A stretch of DNA of 64,000 bases from Carposina sasakii (GCA_014607495.2 CP053153.1:6510001-6574000); one strand, 5' to 3'; numbered from the stretch's first letter, positions 36,375 to 47,172 are shown. Notes: generated from the letters alone by a model not told the origin. Program-made: numbers and translations.

Positions 36375-36586
36375 ATATATAAGGTGTTTAAAAAAAAAAT
36401 CAGCTGTTCCATACATTTCAGTGCAGTAATTATATTACTATTAATATAATTACAGCACTGAAATGTATGGAACAGCTGATTTTTTTTTCATTTTTTCGAA
36501 GTTGTTCCTATAGTGAAAGTTGTTTCTTTTTACCTACCTAGTTTCGTGTCAAAAGATAATCACTAATTTTGAAAAGACCTTATATA
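36375..36586. mobile_element. MITE, TATATAAGG ends, copy 2, with near-perfect hairpin
   Basis: Ends TATATAAGGTG and AAAAGACCTTATATA. The left half contains a hairpin with 46-bp arms (36391-36436 and 36443-36488), 45 of 46 pairs matched, loop ACTATT. In copy 1 (23115) the same region is not a perfect palindrome. Confidence 0.8.
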
Positions 36587-37050
36587 GGTACATAATTAAC
36601 CCTTCTTCGTACCCTCCAAAAGAACTAAAACGTGAGTATTAGGTGGGGGTAAACTGCTGTATTTATATGTGAGCATGTAATTACTTTCTTTATATATAGG
36701 TAGGTAAGTATAAATAAAATCGGTAATTGCGTAACCTAATTGTACTAGGCTGGTTTTGTTGTTTGTATTGATTAGAGAATGGAATATTTTCAAAGGAATT
36801 AACTTGAAATCTTGTGTATCGTAGAAAGGAATAACGAGCATTAATTTGGGCTTCCAAAGATAAGAAGATTTATTGGAAATTTGAAAATCAAAGTTGAAAT
36901 TGATTATGCTATTAAATTATTATTTACATAAGACGAATAGATAATACCTATATAATGAATGATGTTAAGCAATATACTAGATTTTACATGATATACCTAA
37001 TACCGCGTATACGTAAATATAAAAACATATTACGTAAATTATAAATCTGT
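36587..37050. other. No gene recognised
   Basis: AT-rich, no ends seen. Confidence 0.4.
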
Positions 37051-37168
37051 GGGGTAAGCACGAATCTTTTTACGCGGCGTAACGCTCTAGCGACTCGCTA
37101 ACGAAATCTATGTGATTTGACAGTTGGACGATAGCGTTACGGACTATCGAGAGGTTCGTGCTTACCCC
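37051..37168. mobile_element. Small TIR element, GGGGTAAGCACGAA ends
   Basis: 118 bp. Ends GGGGTAAGCACGAATCT and AGGTTCGTGCTTACCCC are inverted. Inner similarity around GCGTAACGCT / AGCGTTACG. Possible TCTG duplication at the flanks. Confidence 0.65.
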
Positions 37169-37514
37169 TCTGGTGTTTTGTTTCTGAGTACACTTGGGGT
37201 GTTAAACGTTATAACATATATTATATACCTTTAGCAGTAATTTCTCGCGCCGTGTAGTAGCAATATTTTTCGCGAATAAGTTATATTCAGAATATTTATG
37301 TACCAATTACATATTATTTTGAGTTTTCCTACAGCCAAATAAAATCGAACAGCTTTTTGTTATCCTTCATGCTTCGTACGTATTATTTATCGATCCAGTC
37401 ACGTAAACAAAGCCGAGAGCTATTAATTGCGAGGACAACTCCCGTCCATCATTTATTTATTAGTCAATTATTTGCAGGCGGCCATTGTTATATCCTAGTT
37501 TATAATACTGGTAG

Positions 37515-37755
37515 GATTCCTACTTATATATAATATTATAAACGCGAAAGTTTGTAAATATGGATGGATGTTTGTTACTCTTTCACGTAAAAACGGCCGG
37601 AGCGATTTTAATAAAATTTGGTATAGAGTTAGCTGACACCCTGGATTAACACATAGGCTACTTTCTATCCCGGGAAAATATTTTTATCCCGGATAATTTC
37701 GACATTTTTTTTTCTGCAGTCCACGCGGACAAAGTCGCTGGCGTTCACTAGTGTA
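37515..37755 (-). repeat. SINE-like repeat, inverted full copy
   Basis: Reverse of 20428-20658: 'CTTTCACGTAAAAACGGCC', 'AGCTGACACCCTGGATTAAC' and 'GTCCACGCGGACAAAGTCG'. Confidence 0.75.
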
Positions 37756-40452
37756 GAATAAAAGATCAAACACGCCCCTTAGCGAAACAAGCTTTACCCA
37801 TAATGTAGGCTTTAGAAATCAATAGGCTTTTCAATAGGTCATGTGTTTATATGGTTCACCAGAAAGTCATAAAATTTGAACAGCAGAATTCCTTAGTCTT
37901 CGAATTTTAATTGGCGTCTACGTATGTTTATTTCAATAACTTTAATACGTAAACCTAAGTAAGTCAAGTAAATCTCAAATGCGACAAGCCGACTTGGCTC
38001 TAGATAGAGCATGCCAAAAATTTACATAGATACCTACGTACACTCGAAAAATATAAGCCTCTTAGGAAACAGGAAAAAAAAAATACATGCAACTGTGATT
38101 CAATTTACTGCGAAATTGTAAAGGAATTATTGATTGCATAATTATGTATGAATGAGCATGCTACGTACATATACAAACTTTGGTAACTATTAAGTACTCA
38201 CTCATGTAAACATTGCCAGGGGCGGACTTTCTGTAAATATTGACGAGTAACAATCGATATATTAATTTTAACATACCCACTATAGAAATCAATATAAGTT
38301 AATATGATACCTAACCTACGTAATTTGAATAAATAAATGCAGCTCAAGCCAGTTACTACGAATTATTTCGTAGTCAGCGAGCATGTCAGATGCCGACTAC
38401 GAAATTCTTTGTTTCTATGAAACCGAAACACATTTTTTGTTACAATTTTTTGCACACTCAGCTTTATTTATCTATTCAGAATTATTCAATATCGATTTAT
38501 ATCCCATAGTCTATGTATTTGTATTAAAAAAGGAACAGAACTTTTGAAAACGAATATCTTTATCGCGGCTTGCAAACTTGGCTGTTCCAAGCGATCGCTC
38601 CGATACACCTGCTATGTGCCTGTTAAAAATACCTTACAGAAAAGCAAACTCGAATCGTAGGATATTACAACAAAACCCAATATACTATTTGAGGGTTTAA
38701 ATCAATATTGTCTCCAGTCTATTAACTTAACAATTGATAATGGCTGCCTATAGTAAACTGATATAACTGTCGGAACGAACTATAAGCTAACAGTTTAGTT
38801 TGATGTCCTTGGACAAGGTAAACTCGAAGCGTCAAGTAATTAAGCCGAGTAACTTATGAGCAACAGGTACGAGTACAAAGTGGAGTTTGCTTTACCTTAT
38901 TGTATTTATCTTACAGTGTGGAAACATATACACACTATACTTAAATGGAAGGAAAGCTATGTTGTATATAATTTTTACATCATTAGATTTAAAATAGGTA
39001 TGTAACTATTATGATAATTTTAAAGCTATGGTTTCCTAGGTATCGTGCTGCTATCATATAGCAGCCTTGAATGAACTATTCACATGTTGACACACCGTAA
39101 ATGGGCATGGTGACACCGTAAATGGGGCATGGTTTTGCGTTCGCTATGTGACGGCACCACTTACTCGGAAACCACAGCTTTAAATAATTCAAAAATCTAA
39201 GAACGCAAACTTTTGTTTTAAAACGTAATTTGTCATAATAGTTACCGTTGCAGTACTTAATATTAGTTAGATTTACCTATATATTGTTTTAAGAGACGGA
39301 GCCATAAACTTGTGAAGATAGAGCCTTTGAGAGGGAGACCTCGGCTTCAATAGGTACTACTTTGACACGACTTCTTACATGTTCTACTAATTAGTATAAT
39401 GGCTGGATTGGTAGGAATGTAGCATCACCTAGGAAACCTTATAACGTCTTTGAACATAATCACGTTTTCCGGGATGTCCCTCTATATTATGTATACTTCA
39501 TCAGATACAATCGTGATTTGAGAGCTCATGATTAGCGGTTACTCCAGCAACGTACAATGTTGCTGGAGTAAGAAAGAAAATTATAAAAAAAGAAATGAAA
39601 ATTTAGATATCCCATAGAAAGGGATAAAAATTAGGCCACTGTCACGTAAGGTCCCAATATCCGTTAAACATAACCTTAGAAAAGATAACGATATAACGAA
39701 GCCTTACTTCCCCTAATGAGTGGCTCTATGGCGAGTTATATGAAACCATACGCGCATACTTTGCTCGTGGTCGGTAACGTTAGCTTAATGCATATTCATG
39801 AGAGCTTTTGTCGAATACGCACAGACCTTTTAACTTTATTTTAAATTCAGATCAGATTTTTCAGAAAAGGTATTTTGCAGAAAATTGCCATTTCAGGTGC
39901 AAAATTGTTATCTATATTGGTATATTTGTTTGAATAGGTTTACGAATAATATCAAGATCTTATTTGATAAATTTGTTATTCATATATCTTATCCCTGCTA
40001 CGGACATTGGCATTTATAATTTTGGACAGACTAAAAACACATAACGTGTAACACACTTGTATTATTTTTAACATTTTTCCTGTTTTCAAATATATTATGT
40101 ATCAGTCACATGGAGGTACTGAAGGTTAACTTTGGCCTAAACAGGGAAAAAGCTATGTTAAACTAAACAGTTTTAATTAAGTATAACTCTTTTATCGCCC
40201 GCCTCTTCGCCTCTATACATTTATGTATCGAAGATAATCGTTTTACATCTATACGTAGCAGTAGACGAGCAGCATGGCGGGAAGTTTAAACTATTATAGA
40301 CCAAGGAACTCCGATGTTACTGTACTTACTCGTATTTACGATACTCAAATATGGCCGTAAGGTATATACAAAAATGTTTCATTTATTAATTCCTTACCAG
40401 TTGTATATTATGTAGATAAAGGTATATCTACTTTTGATTATTAGATTCTTTT
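37756..40452. other. No gene recognised; two small local repeats
   Basis: Contains a perfect 13-bp hairpin TTACTCCAGCAAC / GTTGCTGGAGTAA (39539-39571) and a local tandem duplication of 'ACACCGTAAATGGGGCATGG' (about 39090-39132). Otherwise unremarkable AT-rich sequence. Confidence 0.5.
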
Positions 40453-40672
40453 ATGCTGCTCTGGGAGTGAAAAAACGTATAATATTACAGCTTCTTCTCT
40501 TCCCGGACATACTGTTCGAGTCAGTAGAGGGATAAAAGGGTCTTGGTGTTTTGTAGGCGATGGGCTGACTACCTGTCACTACCAACTTGTACATCTCAAC
40601 TATATTCTCAAAATTGGTCAGAAGTGGCACCATGTGGTTTTATCAGCTCTTGGTGCTCTGCCTACCCCGTAT
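40453..40672 (+). repeat. SINE family B, longer copy
   Basis: 'TTCTCTTCCCGGACATACTG', 'GGTCAGAAGTGGCACCATG' and 'CTGCCTACCCCGT', matching 60962-61212 and the tail at 31386. Followed (40675-40797) by a stretch that recurs at 63876-64000. Confidence 0.7.
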
Positions 40673-40674
40673 AT

Positions 40675-40797
40675 TAAAAATATATCTACATATTAGTTAT
40701 TAATTGTTAAATTAGCCGAAGAAAAATAAATTTATAATAATATTAAATATATATAAAAAAGACCATATCAAGGCTGCATGACAAAGTCATTACCTTT
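40675..40797 (+). repeat. Dispersed repeat shared with the right window edge
   Basis: 'TTATTAATTGTTAAATTA' to 'GACAAAGTCATTACCTT' is nearly the same as 63876-64000. Confidence 0.7.
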
Positions 40798-40862
40798 GTC
40801 CGATCCTATTGACTTTGACATTGACAGATTGCAGCCAAAACGGGGCTCGTGCTTACAAAATC

Positions 40863-41054
40863 TATTTGTAAAATTATTAATAAAGAAATGGAAAAAATTC
40901 TTCACCCGAGTGGGAATCGAACCCACGACCACTGCAAACAGTGCCAGCCGCTCTAAACACTGAGCTGCCGGGTCAATTACTCGGATAACGATTTTTACCA
41001 TCTCTTTTCTAAATTACATATTGGCAACGTTATTTTCATCCCGATAGCTATACA
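40863..41054 (-). repeat. tRNA-like array, unit 1 (first part; split by the P element)
   Basis: On the minus strand the tRNA-like core (about 40985-40913) has a D-arm-like 'AGCTCAGTGTTTAGAGCG', box B GGTTCGATTCCCA, and a 5-bp ACCCG/CGGGT acceptor-like stem. It is enclosed by inverted flanks 'AGATGGTAAAAATCG' and 'GAATTTTTTCCATTTC'. The unit resumes at 42628-42722 after the P element. Confidence 0.65.
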
Positions 41055-41208
41055 CATGGAGGAAATAAAAATACCGGAGAGAGTCCTATTAAACAAAAAG
41101 TGTGACATCCCTATTATGGCAGTTTTTCAAAGTATGACAGTCGGCATCATTTGGCTACTGACGTTTGATGTGTGAAGCTCGTTTTCGCAGTGCAATAAAA
41201 TATAAATA

Positions 41209-41285
41209 ATGCCGTCGTGCGTTGTGAAAATCTGTCGAAACAATAGTAGTTACATTTATAAAAGTAAAGGGATAACATTTCATAG
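41209..41285 (+). pseudogene. P-element THAP domain, exon 1
   Basis: ATG at 41209, after an AT-rich 'AATAAAATATAAATA', opens 'MPSCVVKICRNNSSYIYKSK' and 'GITFHR', ending in donor AG|GTAAG (GT at 41286). C4 and C9 are the first zinc-ligand pair of a C2CH THAP finger, and ITFHR is the usual following segment. THAP domains bind the transposon ends in P elements. It joins exon 2 in phase: AG plus A gives Arg. Confidence 0.75.
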
Positions 41286-41569
41286 GTAAGAATGTAATTA
41301 TTTATATCAATTGCAGTCTTTTTGGATAAAAAATATTAATCGTTTTTTAAACCGAAAACGTTGTTTTCAACCACCTGTGTTGTCATTTAAGAAATGGGGA
41401 AATTACCCCAGAAGTAGGGAAATTACTATGTTCTAACTGAAAATTAAAATTATAACTCAAAGAAAACATTTATGTAGGTATTTATGATACAAAAGGTTAA
41501 GAATTTCCCTGTCAAAGTAAAATGACATTAAGAAAAAGTCACAGTGACATTTGATGATAAATTTTACAG
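41286..41569 (+). other. Predicted intron of the THAP fragment
   Basis: 284 bp with GTAAG at the start and TTTTACAG at the end. Contains a 'GGGGAAATTACCCC' palindrome and a near-repeat of it. Confidence 0.6.
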
Positions 41570-41633
41570 ATTCCCATCTGCAAATGACGCATGGAAAAAG
41601 GTGATCCATTATCAATATAATAAGACAGCGTAG
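41570..41633 (+). pseudogene. P-element THAP domain, exon 2 (truncated)
   Basis: After the acceptor the frame reads 'FPSANDAWKKVIHYQYNKTA' and stops at TAG 41631. The FP and W fit the THAP fold, but the stop comes before the second ligand pair (C-x2-H), so the finger is incomplete and no catalytic domain follows. The total product would be 46 residues. Most likely a relic of an internal deletion. Confidence 0.7.
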
Positions 41634-42627
41634 AAATGACCATAATTAGACCCCGTCTACATCTAGTGTGATTTGCAGCTTACATTTTTATTTTATATTC
41701 CATTCTATGATTTATATTCCACTAACAATGGAATGATTCGTATTATTGCTTATTCTGTACCAAAATTGGTAAGAAAAAGTTATTTGAGTAAATATTATCT
41801 TTTTATAATTTTATATATTTTATATATATCTTTTTATTATTGCTTTCAAAGACTTGTCTTGTATGTTTTTTAGTTTTTATCTAAGCTACCTTCGACCAGA
41901 GAGCTACCATGTGCTGAATCAAAAATATCAAGACAGAATAAATTTGAAATAGTACAATAAAAGTATTTTGAAATATGAACGGATGTATGGTAGTAATAAG
42001 GCTCTAATTCATTTAACCACCGCGTCAACGTCTCATCGCATTCTCGTCGAATGTTACACGACTACGTTCAAAAGCCGTACCGCCGCGCGTCCACGCGGTC
42101 TCGTCGAAATGAACGTGGACTATTTAAATAGCCGTCTATGAATTCGACTAGTCTACACGAACGAACGATAAACCGTTGAATCGTCGGATGTAGATGAACT
42201 AGTCGATTCGACTAGTTCGTTGAATAAACGCCCATCGCTAGTATCCACTCTAGAACTTTCCGGTAGTAGGTACCTACTGCTATTTACGTCGATATAAATA
42301 TTTATTTGCAATATGTATATTCAATCTTTCAAATTTACACCTAGGTTCTAAACTGCCATTAAATCGGAAAGGATTTTCTTGACACAATTTAAAATTAAAA
42401 GTTTTGTAAAATAACACGAGAACTTTCAAAAAATTTATTCTCAACTGATTTTTTCTTCTTGAGAATAGATCCAGAAATAGTATCCAATGGTCATAATTTT
42501 TTTTAATGGGGTAAATTTCACGTCATAGATAAATGCGGGCAACCCTATTATGACAGACCGCCTGCCATTTCTACATAACAGATGTTTGTTCTTGAAGGCA
42601 ACCTCCGGTATTTTTATTTCCTCCATG

Positions 42628-42722
42628 GCTATACACTAGCCAAATCTCGGCAAACAAAGCTGATTCCCTCAGCACAATGTTTAAAGATGGAACGATCAAC
42701 CATATCCTAACGGATTATATTA
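42628..42722 (-). repeat. tRNA-like array, unit 1 (remainder)
   Basis: Continues unit 1 beyond the P element: 'TCGGCAAACAAAGCTGATTC' and 'CCATATCCTAACGGATTATA', identical in order to unit 2. Confidence 0.65.
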
Positions 42723-42769
42723 ATGGATAATGGAGTCAAGATATTAAATTTATAAAATATAAAATTAAA

Positions 42770-43064
42770 TTTACAGATTATAAAATTATTAATAAAGAGA
42801 TGGAAAAAATTCGTCACCCGAGTGGGAATCGAACCCACGACCACTGCAAACCGTGCCAGCCGCTCTAACCACTGAGCTACCGGGTCAATTACTCGGATGA
42901 CGAATTTTACCATCTCTTTTTCTAAATTACATATTGGCAACGTTATTTTTCATCCCGATAGCTATACACTAGCCAAATGTCGGCAAACAAAGCTGAATCC
43001 CTCAGTACAATGTTTAATGATGAAACGATCAACCATATCCTAACGGATTATATTAATGGAGAGG
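42770..43064 (-). repeat. tRNA-like array, unit 2 (complete)
   Basis: The tRNA-like core (about 42895-42815) reads, on the minus strand, ACCCGGTAGCTCAGTGGTT, AGAGCGGCTGGC, then GGTTCGATTCCCACTCGGGT. D-arm, T-arm and part of the acceptor pair well; the anticodon arm does not form a proper 5-bp stem. The inverted flanks 'AGATGGTAAAATTCGTCA' and 'TGACGAATTTTTTCCATCT' extend the acceptor outward by about 20 bp. Unit spacing is about 306-321 bp once the P element is removed. Confidence 0.7.
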
Positions 43065-43079
43065 TGTTTTTATAAATTT

Positions 43080-43145
43080 ATCTTATAAAATTGTTAATAA
43101 AGAAAATGGAAAAAATTCTTCACCCGAGTGGGAATCGAACCCATG
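43080..43145 (-). repeat. tRNA-like array, unit 3 (cut short)
   Basis: Starts like units 1 and 2 and stops inside the box B/T-arm at 'GAATCGAACCCATGAACCC', where PLE terminal sequence begins. Confidence 0.65.
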
Positions 43146-43175
43146 AACCCAGTGGTGGGCGCACCCATAGTGAAT
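43146..43175 (+). repeat. PLE terminal repeat fragment
   Basis: 'GTGGTGGGCGCACCCATAG', as at 2279-2298. Confidence 0.55.
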
Positions 43176-43261
43176 AATAATTTTATAATAATTGTAATTG
43201 TTAAGCGGTAGTTACCAGTCGATGTATCATAGACTTATAAGCCGCTAATTTATGTAATATA

Positions 43262-43440
43262 AGCCGCTAGTTTCCATGGGTGGAAAGAATCAACCGGTAT
43301 TGTGACATCTGTATGGGTAGGTTTCCGGTATACAGCAAAATCATGAAATTTATCTAATTTGATAAAGTTAAATCCAAAAAATTTATGCTATTATTAACTT
43401 CTTCTTCAATTTTGAATTTAATTTTGACATGCTTGGTATT
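43262..43440 (-). pseudogene. Penelope-like RT fragment
   Basis: The minus strand reads 'KFKIEEEVNNSINFLDLTL', a frameshift, then 'KFHDFAVYRKPTHTDVTIP' and 'VDSFHPW'. This is the same part of the RT C-terminal region as at 969-1045, with a little more upstream. It ends at 43262 and has no endonuclease. PLE terminal sequence lies on both sides. Confidence 0.75.
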
Positions 43441-43493
43441 AATTTTGTTGACAAAAACATGAAACTGTCTCACTGAGCCCGTCTAACCGTCCG

Positions 43494-43568
43494 TAGGGCC
43501 CGGTGGTGGGTGACCCCTCAATAGAGATTTTAACTTGCGAATAGTGACGCCTGATACAATTAAATATT
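43494..43568 (+). repeat. PLE terminal repeat fragment
   Basis: 'TAGGGCCCGGTGGTGGGTG' to 'GTGACGCCTGATACAATT', the outer end of the PLE repeat. Confidence 0.6.
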
Positions 43569-45867
43569 TAATTACAATTCTATTCAAGACCAATTTAAAT
43601 CAGTTCTTCTATGGTTGCATTAAACAAGATTGGTTATTTGACATGTTTATCTAAGAATATAATTCTAAGTACATTATTGAAATTGAAACGTATAATACTT
43701 GTACTATCACAAAAATGTTATGACACAAGAATAGCCATCGCAATACAGTTTTACTGGCATTACGCATCAGATTATCAAGATTGGTGCCAAAATATTTGCC
43801 AATCATAACGATAAACGTATCGTTGTAAATAATTAAAATTTATACACATTTAGAATAAACTAATGCTGGCCACTTAATTCGAGCAACCGTAAATTATGTC
43901 CTGTGATATTCTAGCATAAACTTCAACAACAAAGTCACTAGCAAGTTGCATTAAAATCGAATTGATAGTTTTTACGTGACAGTGTAACATCTAACACCCT
44001 CGCATTCAAAATGCTAGTATAACGCGAGAGTTTTTGAAGTGGTTGTTTGTGTATTATCAAAAGCTGAATGAGTGAGCTTTGTATAGATAACCACCCTGTA
44101 TACCTATATACAAGTATGGTTATTTCGGTTTACCCCAAAAGGGGTACCGCTTGCAGTTACTGGCCTAAGCTTTTTATTTTTTATAGTAAACCTTGATAAA
44201 AATAATAATATTTTGTACAAAAATACGAAATGGAGTTTCCTCTTCCCCTCAAATGGAGGAAAAGCGTAACTTTCTTTTATAGTAATGATAAAGTATTAAA
44301 TCCCGAGCAACAGACGAGATTTTATCTTTAATACTTTGAGATGTACCAAGATTTGCAATAAGGAAGAAAATAAAATGAAGTGTATCTATTAGGTACGATG
44401 TCAGTAGGTACCTACGATAGATTTTCCCCTGAGGGCTTCAAGCGTTCATACAAATAACATTTTGTACATTTTATAGAATTCATGGAGGCACTTTTTCAAA
44501 ATAAAATACAGGAAAAACGACATATGTACTGGCTACGATTTTTTTACAATTAAACATAATAATTCGTTTTCAGCACAGGACATGTATACTTATTAATATG
44601 TTATGTGATATTTTAAGTAGGTAAAAGAAGGAAGTTTGTTAGTTCTTTACACATCAAATAGTATAAATAGTTTTATTAACAGAAGATTACCGAAAAATCT
44701 CAACAACTTCTTTTTATCTCCAGCATGCCTCCATTTCTTGGATAGACCATAACCAATTTTACTACGAGATTACTTACCATCAGTCTATTTTTAACTACAA
44801 TTAGAGTTTTATTACAAACGGAGCTTAATTGATATTCATATAGAGTCACTCTGACTGCGAACGGTTAAATAAGCTAGGATATTTTTACAGTTAAAATATC
44901 GATTGAACAGAGCTTCGCTGCGGGCAATGCAATTAAACCACGTTTTGAACGAGGAAGCATTAGCCGTGAACGCATTATTTGAAATTATTTAACTTGGTTC
45001 TATCTGTTTAAAAGCATCACAAACTGGTGGTTTAGAATTGGTGAAAATTAAGCCAAACATAAAAGGGAAGTTGGAGTGGCCGTATCAGTTTACCACGATG
45101 GGCGTAAATAATTCGAAGGAAGGTACGGACAACTCGGCCATATACCTACGAATACTTTGTTTTATTAAATAGTCTGATCACTTTATTCAGATCGCTCAAA
45201 AAGCTCTATGTTTACTGAAGTATGACTTTTTATATTTCGGTTATATCGATATAGCTAAAAAATTAGATAACTATTTTTAAACTTATATGTTACGCTACGT
45301 TACGAATAAGTGATTGAAAGTAGTGTCGATATTGAAAGTTTCTTGAAATACACTTAGATGAATTGAGAACCGCATGTGCCCGTATCATTATATTGACCTA
45401 AGAGTAGTAGGTATTACGAGATTCAGCGTAGATAATTAAACACATCCACATTGTATGTGTGAGCTCCCCTCATTTTTCAAGCGATTAACTTTAGTCAGAG
45501 TGTGCGTGCGATGATCACTCTTCATTCCCTCTACAAAGCTCTGAAACCTCTAGAATTACGCAGACTTAAATACAATTTGGAGAAAGTAAATAACATGGGG
45601 AAAATATACCTAAATCACCACCCAGCCTCGTGACGTCGCGACTCCTGGACATTTTAATAAGTTATTCGCATTTATTTTCATAAAAAGATAATCACAGATT
45701 TCAATATCATGTACAAAATTTATTAAAATTTTAATTATATGTACACAATGTATGCAGGGAGACGCTCTCTCGTTTCTCGGTATTAACTCTCGCCGCGTGT
45801 TCATTGATCACTTTTAATTTTCTCGTACACCTGAACCAAAAATGTGTTTAATTACTCTGCTTAAACA
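43569..45867. other. No gene recognised
   Basis: AT-rich. A weak relative of the SINE-like repeat lies near 43955-44035 ('TTGCATTAAAATCGAATTG', 'TTTTTACGTGACAGTGTAAC'). Confidence 0.4.
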
Positions 45868-45905
45868 TTCACTATGGGTGTGCCCACCACCGGGCCCTAT
45901 GCTTA
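45868..45905 (-). repeat. PLE terminal repeat fragment
   Basis: 'CACTATGGGTGTGCCCACC' and 'ACCGGGCCCTA', reverse of 2275-2300. Confidence 0.5.
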
Positions 45906-46203
45906 TGCTTAAACAATAAAGAAAGTAAGCGATCAGACTGATTATCGGTAGAGGTCGATTTCTTTGTGTTTCTATAAAAGGCCATGTGGTTATTTAACCT
46001 CCAGTGTTTTTGGAATTATAATTACTTTATATCGGGAATCATTTTTGTTAAAATGGATACCTTTGTAACTTTTACGTGTGTAATAAAGTGTTGTTAGTTA
46101 TGTGACACTCTTCACATCTCGTCGTACTTACAAGTAAATTATCGTGTAATAAGAATAGAGTGTATATCTTAAGGCATACAATTACTCCTCATAAAACAAA
46201 ATA

Positions 46204-46357
46204 TGACACTAAGGACAGATTTTTCCAATGGTCAGATTAGTCTATCTAAAGGATAAAGTTGATGCTGTCTCTATCTTGATCTAGTTTCAGAGAAAGATAG
46301 CATCAACTTCTTCAGCTAGGCTATATTCAGATCGTTGGAAAAATTGGCCTTGAAACG
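46204..46357. mobile_element. Hairpin MITE, 'TTTTTCCAATGGTCAGAT' family
   Basis: Inverted arms with 'GATGCTGTCTCTATCTTGAT' facing 'GAAAGATAGCATCAACTTC'. It ends a few bases before the 86-bp repeat. Confidence 0.7.
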
Positions 46358-46364
46358 TATTATG

Positions 46365-46450
46365 TACTATTATTTGTAATTTAGTTACGAGCATGATTTC
46401 AAGTTCTTTAAAGTTTATTTCGACTTTTTTCTGAATAACTTGGAAGAGTT
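46365..46450 (+). repeat. 86-bp direct repeat, left copy
   Basis: Identical over all 86 bases to 51976-52061. It begins TACTATTATTTGTAATTTAG and ends TAACTTGGAAGAGTT. The flanks differ on both sides. Confidence 0.9.
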
Positions 46451-46684
46451 ATATAACTCCATTCCTCCGCCTAACGCGCGCCTGAGCGGACGTGTCGTAA
46501 AGTGTGTGCTGCTGCTTATAAATGTGAATTTAATAGTTATTCCTGTGATTGGTGTTTCGAGTGAAAATCAATTCCTTGTCACTCATACAGTGTTTAAATG
46601 GACTAACCACGCCACCAGGGCGGTCTTAGAGTGAGAGGGGTAGTGGTACTGTGTTCAGACTAGAAAATAAATCATAAATTAGTC

Positions 46685-46765
46685 TTGCCCCCAAGCGATC
46701 TCGAACCTAAGCCATCAAAGGCCGAGCTCCTGCGTAGCCACTAGGCCACCGTGTGCTACAGCTTA
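46685..46765 (-). mobile_element. tRNA-derived SINE head
   Basis: The minus strand reads GGTGGCCTAGTGGCTACGC (box A-like) and TTAGGTTCGAGATCGC (box B). It looks like a tRNA-derived repeat; the cloverleaf is imperfect. Confidence 0.55.
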
Positions 46766-47172
46766 GAGGCGAAATTGGCTTATACACCCTAGTGACGTCG
46801 GTCTTGTGATCTGCTACGCGGGCCCCGGATGCCACGCCCAGTGACTACGACTACGCTTTTGTAGCAGTGCTACGACACCGGCCTCATAGTACTTACAAAT
46901 TGCTACGCGCTTTTTTTGTTACATATTGAAGTAGTAATTATTGTTTGCAACATAATAGGCTAAAATTTTTGCTAAGCCGCCTATTACATTTATTCACAAT
47001 TATTGAGGACTATTTGAATTATGTCAAAAATAAATCGAAACTCCCCGAAAAACACAAGAACTCGCAAGGATTGTCAACCTCTGCCTGACCTGTAGCACCA
47101 TCATCTATTAAGCTAAATGAAGAGTCTATAGGGAGAACTAAAAGACAACGAACTGAAGACTCGCCAGACAAA

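Larger units (their letters stand above)
41055..42627 (+). mobile_element. P-superfamily DNA transposon, internally deleted
   Basis: 1573 bp. Both ends carry the same 25-bp terminal inverted repeat, beginning CATGGAGGAAATAAAAAT. GCTATACA is duplicated at 41047-41054 and 42628-42635, an 8-bp target duplication. The Drosophila P element also starts CATG, ends in 31-bp inverted repeats, duplicates 8 bp and has a THAP domain at the transposase N-terminus; here a THAP start is encoded at 41209-41633. CCCTATTATGRCAG occurs near both ends in the same orientation, a possible subterminal site. Full P elements are about 3 kb and the transposase core is missing here. A GC-richer block at about 42015-42245 may be a further insertion. 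The sibling unit at 42961-42968 shows the target site unduplicated. Confidence 0.85.

Noticed and set aside
39539..39571. Rho-independent-type terminator or pre-miRNA
   Set aside because: The stem is only 13 bp, there is no T tract directly after it, and the setting is eukaryotic intron-like sequence.
42815..42895. A functional tRNA gene (minus strand)
   Set aside because: D- and T-arms fit, but the anticodon arm has no proper stem, the core is repeated inside a longer dispersed unit, and the copies differ there.
40863..43145. CRISPR array
   Set aside because: Unit spacing is over 300 bp, units are tRNA-like throughout and the genome is insect-like.
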